Shown: positions 1 through 6,067 of the stretch, in pieces | Position numbering within the stretch: position 1 is the stretch's first letter | How the letters are laid out: the number at the start of each line of letters is the position of its first letter | DNA from: JBJXGC01 sp046154545 | GTDB taxonomy: Bacteria; Chloroflexota; Dehalococcoidia; Tepidiformales; Tepidiformaceae | Direction of reading: 5' to 3' | DNA: 18,595 nt | Assembly: GCA_046154545.1 (NCBI GenBank) | Contig: JBJXGC010000303.1 | Span: 1 to 18,595 of the forward strand | Translations under genes and position numbers: made by a program | The notes under the pieces: model-generated | The model's database searches: none | What the model saw: the letters and a program-made list of their open reading frames with translations, nothing else | What the model was told of the DNA's origin: nothing

Positions 1-2
1 CC

Positions 3-1229
3 GACCGGACCCTGGCGCGATATGCCGTCCGGGCCGCCGCCCCGCTCCTCGGCGCCTATCCGGCCTCGATCCAGGGCCTCTACGCCGCCCGTGGCCGCGG
101 AGAGGTCAGCGGATTCACCGTCCCCGCCGTCAACATCCGGGGAATGACCTACGACACCGCCCGCGCCCTCTTCCGGGCGATGGCCGCCAGCGATTGCCTC
201 GCGGCCGTCTTCGAACTGAATCGAGCCGAGGTGGCCTTCAGCTCCCAGGAGCCGGAAGAGTTCGCCGTCTGCGTGCTCGGCGCCGCCATCGCCGAGGGCC
301 ATCGCGGGCCTGTCTTCATCCAGGGCGACCACGTCCAGTTCAACGCCCGTGCCTACGCCACGGACCCGTCCGCCGAAACGGCCGCCGTCGAAGACCTCGT
401 CCGCCGCATGGTCGCCGCCCAGTTCTATAACATCGACATCGACGCTTCGACCCTCGTCGACCTCTCCTTCCCCGGCGTCGCCGCGCAGCAGGCCGTAAAC
501 GCGGCCCTAACCGCGCGCCTCGTGGCCCTCGTGCGCGACCTGGAGCCGCCGGGCGTCTCCATCTCCATCGGCGGCGAGATCGGCGAGGTTGGGGCCCACA
601 ACAGCACCGAGGACGAACTCGTCGCGTATGTCGAAGCCGTCCGGGAGCTGACGGAGGGCCAACCGGGCCCGGGGCTCTCGAAACTCAGCGTCCAGACCGG
701 CACCACCCACGGCGGCATCCCGCTCCCCGGTGGCGGCGTTGCCGAGGTCGCCCTCGACTTTGACGCGCTTCGCCGCCTCGGACACACGGCCCGCACGCGC
801 TACGGAATGGCCGGGTGCGTGCAGCATGGCGCGAGCACCCTGCCAGACGAGCTCTTCCACCTCTTTCCCGAAGCGGAGACGGCCGAGGTCCACCTCGCCA
901 CGGGCTTCCAGAACCTCCTGATGGACCATCCCGCCTTCCCGGCGCCCCTCCTCGATGCCATGCGCGGCTGGGCCCAGACGTCGCTGGCCGCCGAACGGAA
1001 GCCGGGCGAAGCGGACGATCAGTTCTTCTACAGCGTCCGCAAGACGGCCTGGGGCGCCTTCAAGGCCGAAACCTGGGCCATCGCTCCGGCGGCGAAGGCT
1101 GCGATGTTCGCCGGCCTCGAGGCCCGGTTCAGGTTCATGATCGATGAACTACAGGCTAACCACACGGCGAAACCGGTCCTGGCGCACGTAGTCCACAGCC
1201 CTGCCGATGTCCCGCCGCCGCGCAACTGA
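3..1229 (+). CDS. Class II fructose-bisphosphate aldolase family protein, 5'-partial
   Basis: The reading frame is open from base 3, so the start lies outside the window. The internal ATG at 144 is not the true start, because the 47 residues before it already carry the family-like FTVPAVNIRG strand. About 408 residues are visible. Metal and catalytic residues of class II aldolases can be seen: GDH near bases 324-332 (proton-donor Asp and zinc His), QTGTTHGG (second zinc His, codon near 708) and CVQHGAST (third His, codon near 825). The family performs zinc-dependent aldol cleavage or condensation of sugar phosphates in the cytosol, typically fructose-1,6-bisphosphate. This sequence is divergent: it has GDHVQ rather than the usual LDHG or SDHC. 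The exact sugar substrate is therefore uncertain, and tagatose-type or other ketose phosphates are possible. No clear terminator was seen in the 77 bp before the next gene. Confidence 0.85.
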   Translation, partial: DRTLARYAVRAAAPLLGAYPASIQGLYAARGRGEVSGFTVPAVNIRGMTYDTARALFRAMAASDCLAAVFELNRAEVAFSSQEPEEFAVCVLGAAIAEGHRGPVFIQGDHVQFNARAYATDPSAETAAVEDLVRRMVAAQFYNIDIDASTLVDLSFPGVAAQQAVNAALTARLVALVRDLEPPGVSISIGGEIGEVGAHNSTEDELVAYVEAVRELTEGQPGPGLSKLSVQTGTTHGGIPLPGGGVAEVALDFDALRRLGHTARTRYGMAGCVQHGASTLPDELFHLFPEAETAEVHLATGFQNLLMDHPAFPAPLLDAMRGWAQTSLAAERKPGEADDQFFYSVRKTAWGAFKAETWAIAPAAKAAMFAGLEARFRFMIDELQANHTAKPVLAHVVHSPADVPPPRN

Positions 1230-1306
1230 ACGCTCGTTCTTTACCTTGGCTTCGGCGCACCGGGACTACGGTGGTATCAAGGAATGCGAAGGGCCGGTAT
1301 GGAATC

Positions 1307-1969
1307 ATGAGAGTGCTCGTTGTTGAAGACGAAGAGCCGATCGCCAGCGCCATCGAGCGCGGCCTGATCAAGATCGGCTACGCCGTGGATGTCGCGGCCG
1401 ACGGCGCCGAGGCCATCGAAAAGGCCAGCGTCAACACCTATGACGTGATCTGCCTCGACCTCAACCTCCCGAAGGTCGATGGCGTCGAGGTCTGCCGCAG
1501 GCTGCGTGCCGACCGCTTCGCCGGTGGCATCATTATGCTGACCGCGCGCAGCGGCATCCGGGACCGGGTCGAAGGGCTCGACGGTGGCGCCGACGACTAC
1601 CTCGTGAAGCCGTTCGCCTTCAGCGAACTTGCCGCCCGCATCCGCGCCATCACCCGCCGCGAAGGTAGCCTGCGCGAACCGGTGATCGACACCCGCGGGC
1701 TTGAACTGGACCCGAACACCAATCGTGCCCGGCGCAACGGCCAGGAGGTCCACCTCACGCCCAAGGAGTTTTCGCTGGTCTACTACCTGGCCCGCAACGA
1801 GGGCCGGGCCGTGCCCCAGGAAGAGCTCCTCGAACATATCTGGGATGAGCACGCCAACCCCTTCACCCAGACCGTGAAGGTGCACATGAACAACCTCCGC
1901 CGCAAACTGAACGAAGGATTCGAAGAACAGCTGATCGAGACCATCCGTGGCAAGGGATACGTCCTTTAG
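1307..1969 (+). CDS. OmpR/PhoB-family response regulator
   Basis: This is a 220-residue two-component response regulator. The receiver domain (about 1-117) shows the acidic pocket ED at 7-8, phospho-acceptor Asp51 in ICLDLNLP, Thr79 and Lys101 (LVKPF). A winged-helix DNA-binding domain (about 125-220) ends in the typical TIRGKGYVL. The ATG at 1307 gives the canonical MRVLVVEDEE start; an in-frame GTG at 1271 would add twelve residues that do not fit the family. The kinase gene follows directly, so phosphotransfer from it is expected. A weak TACGGT -10-like box lies at 1267-1272, but the promoter is unclear. Target genes cannot be read from the sequence. Confidence 0.95.
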   Translation: MRVLVVEDEEPIASAIERGLIKIGYAVDVAADGAEAIEKASVNTYDVICLDLNLPKVDGVEVCRRLRADRFAGGIIMLTARSGIRDRVEGLDGGADDYLVKPFAFSELAARIRAITRREGSLREPVIDTRGLELDPNTNRARRNGQEVHLTPKEFSLVYYLARNEGRAVPQEELLEHIWDEHANPFTQTVKVHMNNLRRKLNEGFEEQLIETIRGKGYVL

Positions 1970-1976
1970 CGTGCAC

Positions 1977-3179
1977 ATGCCCTCTTTCTCCCAGACTGTG
2001 CGCTTCAAGCTCACCGTCTGGTACTCGAGCCTGCTGCTCGTCTTCGGCGTCGCCTTCGTGGTGTCGCTCAATCTCGCCGCGCGTTTCGACCGTCCCGGCG
2101 ACCCGGGCGACGTGCGCTATGAGCTGGTCCGTGAGCCCGGCCAGGCGCTGACCCTTCGGCCCCTGCCCCAAACTCTTCAGCAGGCCGAAGAGGCGCTGTA
2201 TAACCGGAACCTGGACAACCTTCGTACCTGGTCGCTCATCTCGGTCGTGGGCCTCGCCCTCGCCTCCGGTGTCGGCGGCTACGTGCTCTCTGGCATGATG
2301 CTCCGTCCCGTGCGCGAAATGACGAAGGTTGCCTCGCAGATCAGTGCCACCAACCTCACGCGGCGCATCAACCACTCCGGGCCAGACGACGAGCTCAAGG
2401 CCCTGGCCGACACCTTCGACACGATGATCGGACGGCTCGAGCACTCCTTCGCTCAACAGCGGGAGTTCGTCGAGAACGCCTCGCACGAACTTCGCACGCC
2501 CCTCGCCGCCATCCGCACCAATATCGAGGTCACCGAAATGGACCCCGAGGTCAGCCCCGAGGAGTACCGCACCCTCCTTGAGACCGTGAAGACCCAGACG
2601 GAGCGGCTCACCCGCCTCAGCGAGGACCTCCTCCTCCTCTCCTCGGCCGAGCGGGACCTCCCGGATCTGGAACCGATCGCGCTCGTCCAGCTCGGCCGCG
2701 AAGTAGTCCGCAACCTCACCCCAACCGCAGCGGCCCGGGGCACGGTCCTCAAGGTCGAAGGCGACGACACGGTCGAAGCGGTGGCGGACGGTGATTCGCT
2801 CTACCGCTCCGTCTTCAACCTCGTCGAGAATGCGATCAAGTATGCCGGCGACGGCTCACAGGTGGACATCGTCGCCGCCAAGCGCGGCGACCGCGCCGAG
2901 ATCACCGTCCAGGACAACGGCGCCGGCATCCCCGCCGACGCATTGCCCCACATCTTCGGCCGCTTCTACCGCATCGACCGCGGGCGCAGCCGCAGCGAAG
3001 GCGGCACCGGCCTCGGCCTCGCCATCGTCAGCGAACTCGTCCACAGCATGGACGGGACCGTCACAGCGGCCTCTGCGAGCGGCGAGGGCACCACCTTCAC
3101 GATCAGTCTGCCGTATCACCGGGCCGGGCGACCACAACCAGCGGCCAAACCGACCGAACCAGCCCTCACGTCGGGGTAA
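1977..3179 (+). CDS. Membrane sensor histidine kinase
   Basis: This is a 400-residue HAMP-type sensor kinase, the partner of the preceding regulator. It has a first membrane helix at about 14-33, a short extracytoplasmic segment of about 50 residues, and a second helix at about 85-107. A HAMP domain (108-160) follows, then HisKA with phospho-acceptor His170 in ASHELRTPLAAI. The HATPase_c domain has its N box around Asn285 (NLVENAIKYA), G1 box DNGAGIP at 313-319 and G2 box GTGLGL at 343-348. The start is uncertain: ATG 1977 is chosen, but in-frame GTG 1971 and GTG 1947 (overlapping the regulator) are possible. The small sensor region has no recognisable ligand domain, so the signal is unknown. 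The C-terminal tail is Pro-rich. Confidence 0.93.
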   Translation: MPSFSQTVRFKLTVWYSSLLLVFGVAFVVSLNLAARFDRPGDPGDVRYELVREPGQALTLRPLPQTLQQAEEALYNRNLDNLRTWSLISVVGLALASGVGGYVLSGMMLRPVREMTKVASQISATNLTRRINHSGPDDELKALADTFDTMIGRLEHSFAQQREFVENASHELRTPLAAIRTNIEVTEMDPEVSPEEYRTLLETVKTQTERLTRLSEDLLLLSSAERDLPDLEPIALVQLGREVVRNLTPTAAARGTVLKVEGDDTVEAVADGDSLYRSVFNLVENAIKYAGDGSQVDIVAAKRGDRAEITVQDNGAGIPADALPHIFGRFYRIDRGRSRSEGGTGLGLAIVSELVHSMDGTVTAASASGEGTTFTISLPYHRAGRPQPAAKPTEPALTSG

Positions 3180-3184
3180 CGGAC

Positions 3185-3199
3185 CGCGCGGCTCGCGCG
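3185..3199. terminator. Possible GC hairpin between convergent genes
   Basis: There is a perfect inverted repeat CGCGCG-GCT-CGCGCG in the 30-bp gap between the convergent kinase and DinB genes. Its position suits a bidirectional terminator. There is no T-tract on either side, so intrinsic function is doubtful, and the stem is also what GC-rich sequence could produce by chance. Confidence 0.3.
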
Positions 3200-3209
3200 A
3201 CGCCTGAAA

Positions 3210-3716
3210 TTACTCCGCCGCCCGCCAACCCCGCAGGCCCCGAATCACGCGGATCTCCCCGAGGTGCGCCCAGGCGTGACAGAGGCAGCCCTCGGTCAGG
3301 AGCCGGCCCCCGTCCCACTCGCTCTCCGGCCACGCTGGTTCGGCCAGGCGGCTCGGCGCCAGGCTGGCGAGGGCGGTCGCCGTGCCCGCCCACACCGCCT
3401 GCGCGTACGCTCGGAGGAGGCCGCGGTCATACCGCAAGGTCTCGAGGCGCGCGGGGTCGAAGCCCGTGCCCTGCCCCTCGGCCGGGAGCCCAAAGCGGCC
3501 ATGCCAGCCATCCGCCAGCCATAGCTGCGGCTTGCCTGCAAGGTGGCTGATGACATCGTCCTCATCGCGGACGATGTGCCAGGCGATGAAGCCGGCATGG
3601 CTGATCGCCGGGCCTGGCTGCCACCAGTAGTCGTCGTCGTCCATTGACCACAACTCGGGCTCCAACGACTGGTGGAGGTCCTCGAACGACCTTGTGAGAA
3701 GCGCGAGCGTGTCCAT
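3210..3716 (-). CDS. DinB-family (DUF664-like) metal-binding protein
   Basis: This 168-residue protein starts at the ATG complementary to 3714-3716. The frame stays open further upstream, but only as a shadow of the peroxiredoxin gene. The DinB four-helix fold is suggested by a His triad: His47 in IAWHIVRDEDD, and His147 and His151 in CHAWAHLGEI (HxxxH). These match the usual positions of the metal ligands. The superfamily contains metal-dependent thiol S-transferases (bacillithiol and mycothiol types) and many proteins without known function, so the substrate is unknown. It lies 25 bp downstream of the peroxiredoxin gene, with a G-rich stretch (GGGGGT) just before the start, and is likely co-transcribed. 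Confidence 0.8.
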   Translation of the reverse strand: MDTLALLTRSFEDLHQSLEPELWSMDDDDYWWQPGPAISHAGFIAWHIVRDEDDVISHLAGKPQLWLADGWHGRFGLPAEGQGTGFDPARLETLRYDRGLLRAYAQAVWAGTATALASLAPSRLAEPAWPESEWDGGRLLTEGCLCHAWAHLGEIRVIRGLRGWRAAE

Positions 3717-3741
3717 CTGCAACGACCCCCGGCCCCTGTCG

Positions 3742-4218
3742 TCAGTCCTTGCTGCAGGCCAGGACGGGGTCGTAATCCGGCATGTCCGTGATCTTCTCGA
3801 CCGGCTGGATCCAGGCCACCTTGCCGTCTTTGCCGACGACCACGACCACCCGGTTCGCGACGCCCGCGGGCTCGATGAAGACCCCGTACTGCCTCGCCAC
3901 GTTGCCCTGGGGCACATCGTCGGCCAGCACGTCGTAGCCGAGGCCAAGCTGTTCTTTCCAGGCCTTCAAAGCCCAGGCGTGGTCCGTGGAGATGGCTACC
4001 GGGATGGCGCCCTGGGCCTCGAAGTCCTTCCGCTTCTGTTCGATCAGCGGCAGCTGGTTCGAACAGGCCGGCGAAAAGGCCGCCGGGACGAAGTTGATAA
4101 CGACCGCGTTCTTGCCCTTGTGATCGGAGAGCTTGAACTTCTCGCGGGTCATTGCGTCGCGGGTCAATTCGAAATCAGGGGCGGCGTCGCCCACCTTCAA
4201 CGTGGCCGTCTCAGCCAT
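3742..4218 (-). CDS. Peroxiredoxin, AhpE/BCP-like
   Basis: This 158-residue thioredoxin-fold peroxidase reduces hydroperoxides with a reactive cysteine in the cytosol. The active site reads P45-x3-S49-x2-C52 (PAAFSPAC), the peroxiredoxin PxxxT/SxxC motif with Ser in place of Thr. Arg123 (ANRVVVVV) is the expected active-site Arg. The N-terminus KVGDAAPDFEL is typical. The only other cysteine is Cys155, four residues from the end (LACSKD). It could act as a resolving Cys, but the 1-Cys type reduced by external thiols is equally possible. The start ATG is preceded by GAGG with 7-nt spacing. It lies between the crotonase gene (75 bp upstream) and the DinB gene (25 bp downstream). Confidence 0.9.
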   Translation of the reverse strand: MAETATLKVGDAAPDFELTRDAMTREKFKLSDHKGKNAVVINFVPAAFSPACSNQLPLIEQKRKDFEAQGAIPVAISTDHAWALKAWKEQLGLGYDVLADDVPQGNVARQYGVFIEPAGVANRVVVVVGKDGKVAWIQPVEKITDMPDYDPVLACSKD

Positions 4219-4225
4219 AGGTCTA

Positions 4226-4257
4226 CCTCAGTCCGAAATTGGGATGGCCCCATCGTA
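4226..4257 (-). promoter_or_regulatory. Candidate -10 box and SD for the peroxiredoxin gene
   Basis: On the minus strand a TACGAT hexamer (complement of 4252-4257) is followed by a GAGG Shine-Dalgarno (complement of 4226-4229), 7 nt before the ATG. No convincing -35 was found. The gene may be transcribed on its own as well as from the upstream crotonase unit. Confidence 0.35.
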
Positions 4258-4293
4258 ATAGAGCGATGCCCGTACCGCGACCGCAGGGCGCCA

Positions 4294-5088
4294 TCACGAC
4301 TGCTGCGCCCACCGCGGCGGCCGCTTTTCCGCGAAGGCCGTCATCCCCTCCAGCGCCTCGGCGCTGGCGAAGTAGCGGGCTGACTCCTCGGCCGTCCAAG
4401 CGAAGCCCTCGGCCAGCGAGAGCCCGGGCACCCGGCGCACGAGCTGCTTTGCCCCGGCCAGGGCGAGCGGCCCGCCCTTCAGGATGTTCGCCACATACCC
4501 GCCCACCGCCGAGTCAAGCTCTGCGGCCGGTACCGACGCGTTCAGCAGCCCCCACTCAACCGCCTTGCCGGCGTTGAAGGGCTCGCCAGTCAGGAACAGC
4601 TCCATGCACCTCGACTCCCCCAGCTTCCGCAGGCAAAGCACCGAGATGATCGCCGGGATGACACCCAGGCGAACCTCACTGAACCCGAAGGTCGCGCTAT
4701 CGACCCCAACGGCGATGTCACAGGCCGCCACCAGCCCCAGACCGCCCGCCCGCGCCGCCCCGTTGATCCGTCCGATCACCGGCTTCGGCGACTCCCACAA
4801 CCGCATGAAGATGGCCGGCAACCCGCCGCCCACGGCCCCAAGGACCGACGATGTCTCTCCGCTGGCGTTCCGTTCGCGCTGCTCCTTCAGGTCCGCCCCC
4901 GAACAGAACACCGGCCCCGTCCCCGTCAGGACCACGACCCGCACGCGCTCATCGTTGAGCGCCGCCGCCACCTGCCGCTCCAGGTCCGCCGTCAGGCGCG
5001 AGGACAGCGCGTTCCGGTTCGAGGGCGAGTCGAGCGTAATCGTGCCGACGCCCGCGGCGATCTCGAGATGGACGAGTTCGTCGTTCAC
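4294..5088 (-). CDS. Enoyl-CoA hydratase/isomerase family protein (LiuC/AUH-like)
   Basis: This 264-residue crotonase-fold acyl-CoA enzyme starts at GTG (complement of 5086-5088), overlapping the stop of the upstream gene as GTGA, which suggests translational coupling. Oxyanion-hole segments FCSGADLKE (61-69) and ARAGGLGL (112-119) are visible. Of the two catalytic glutamates of classic enoyl-CoA hydratase, the second is kept (Glu138 in FSEVRLG). The first position is Gly, within GGLGL where the classic family has GGxxE. From memory, this pattern and the SEVRLGVIPA stretch resemble methylglutaconyl-CoA hydratases (LiuC/AUH) of leucine breakdown. The exact substrate is uncertain, and no other leucine-pathway genes are present here. 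Confidence 0.88.
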   Translation of the reverse strand: MNDELVHLEIAAGVGTITLDSPSNRNALSSRLTADLERQVAAALNDERVRVVVLTGTGPVFCSGADLKEQRERNASGETSSVLGAVGGGLPAIFMRLWESPKPVIGRINGAARAGGLGLVAACDIAVGVDSATFGFSEVRLGVIPAIISVLCLRKLGESRCMELFLTGEPFNAGKAVEWGLLNASVPAAELDSAVGGYVANILKGGPLALAGAKQLVRRVPGLSLAEGFAWTAEESARYFASAEALEGMTAFAEKRPPRWAQQS

Positions 5089-5897
5089 GGGTGCGCCTGC
5101 TGGAACTGCCCCGGCTCGCGACCCGCCCCCGGAGGGCCCGCGAACGCCTGCGCGTACCGCATCCACTCCGCTGCCGCCTCCCCGGTCACCTGGAGCGCCG
5201 TATCAGCCACATGCCGCCGCTGCGTCACTACCTGGCAGAAGTCGATCGCCAGGCCCGACACCCTGTTCGGCGCGTCCACCTCGCCGAATACCCAGGTCTC
5301 CCCGGAGGGGGCGGTCAGTTCCACCCGCATCGGCTCCGTATTGGGCTCCAGCCCACGGGTGACGTAGGAGAAGTTCCGCGTCCTCACGCCCAGGAAGGCC
5401 ACGTGCCGCAACCGCTCCGTCGCTTCTCGCGTGACCCCGGCCACATCGACCACGTCCAGGCCGTGCGACCAACACTCCATCAGCCGCGCCGTGACGAACG
5501 ACGTGGCCGCCATCGGCGGCCCATACCACGGCATCCGGCGGCTCGCGTCCAGCGTCCGCGAAGCCTCCACCAGCCGGCCGCTCGCCTCCTGCCACCAGGC
5601 CATCACCTCGGCCGCCGGCCGTTTCCGCGCTTCGGCCAGGTAGCCCGGGTCGCCGGCGGCGTCCCCCCGGCCTGAGCTCATCCGCCTGGCATCGGCCGCG
5701 AACTTCTCGGCGTCCTGGATCGCCGCCGTCGCGGCTTCGTCGAAGAAGGCGAGGTGCGCCACCTGGTCCCGGATCGCCCAGCCGGGCGCGTGCGTGGCGC
5801 TCTCCCACCGATCGAAAGGCATCTGCTCCAGGACAGCGCGTAGCGCGGCCTGCTCGGCCGCCAGGTCATCGACCACCTGCAAGAATGCGTCGCTCAC
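5085..5897 (-). CDS. TIGR03084-type metal-binding protein (maleylpyruvate isomerase/DinB superfamily)
   Basis: This is a 270-residue protein. The N-terminal MDMPI-like four-helix domain has HAPGWAIRDQVAHLAFFDEA with metal His48, and ECWSHGLDVV with Glu141 and His145. This His/Glu/His set lines up with the zinc ligands described for mycothiol-dependent maleylpyruvate isomerase (His52, Glu144, His148). A C-terminal domain of about 165-250 follows. Family members are usually annotated only as metal-binding proteins, and the reaction is unknown. The GTG start is fixed by a strong AAGGAGG 9 nt upstream. It is the first gene of the minus-strand unit and overlaps the crotonase by 4 bp, hinting at a joint role, possibly in acyl-CoA or thiol-adduct metabolism (inference). 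Confidence 0.85.
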   Translation of the reverse strand: MSDAFLQVVDDLAAEQAALRAVLEQMPFDRWESATHAPGWAIRDQVAHLAFFDEAATAAIQDAEKFAADARRMSSGRGDAAGDPGYLAEARKRPAAEVMAWWQEASGRLVEASRTLDASRRMPWYGPPMAATSFVTARLMECWSHGLDVVDVAGVTREATERLRHVAFLGVRTRNFSYVTRGLEPNTEPMRVELTAPSGETWVFGEVDAPNRVSGLAIDFCQVVTQRRHVADTALQVTGEAAAEWMRYAQAFAGPPGAGREPGQFQQAHP

Positions 5898-5906
5898 GGG
5901 ACCAGC

Positions 5907-5913
5907 CCTCCTT
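5907..5913 (-). promoter_or_regulatory. Strong Shine-Dalgarno deciding a GTG start
   Basis: The complement reads AAGGAGG, 9 nt before the GTG at 5897. It is one of the best ribosome binding sites in the window and supports GTG as the start of the TIGR03084-type gene. Confidence 0.8.
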
Positions 5914-5974
5914 CATTTCGCCAGCCGGGCCAGGCGCGGGAGTTCGTGGTGACGAAGCCCATCGGCACTCGCTG

Positions 5975-6002
5975 AATCTATAGAGCCCAAAGTGATACGC
6001 AA
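5975..6002 (-). promoter_or_regulatory. Candidate sigma70-type promoter for the minus-strand unit
   Basis: On the minus strand TTGCGT (complement of 5997-6002) and TAGATT (complement of 5975-5980) are separated by 16 bp. They lie in the AT-richer 170-bp divergent gap upstream of the TIGR03084-type gene. This would give a leader of about 70 nt. An overlapping TATAGA is an alternative -10. Confidence 0.4.
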
Positions 6003-6053
6003 CTGCCCGTTATGACACTTTGAAGGCTGCCACACAGGCGTCTCCCCGCCGTT

Positions 6054-6059
6054 TATGAT
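6054..6059 (+). promoter_or_regulatory. -10 box TATGAT, apparently for a leaderless transcript
   Basis: TATGAT ends 8 nt before the ATG at 6068, and no Shine-Dalgarno precedes that ATG. Transcription would start at or within two bases of the start codon, as in leaderless genes. No good -35 was found. Confidence 0.5.
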
Positions 6060-6067
6060 GCGCCGCC

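Noticed and set aside
144..146. ATG at 144 as start of the aldolase gene
   Set aside because: The frame is open to the window edge and the preceding residues fit the family, so this ATG is internal.
1277..2071. 264-codon minus-strand frame opposite the response regulator
   Set aside because: No family features; the opposite strand carries all receiver and winged-helix motifs.
3694..4383. 229-codon plus-strand frame across the peroxiredoxin gene
   Set aside because: It mirrors the peroxiredoxin codons in antisense and has no motif.
5994..6002. GATACGCAA shared with the complement of 17051-17059, both in divergent gaps
   Set aside because: One shared 9-mer between two gaps is weak and could be chance; no symmetric or repeated context.
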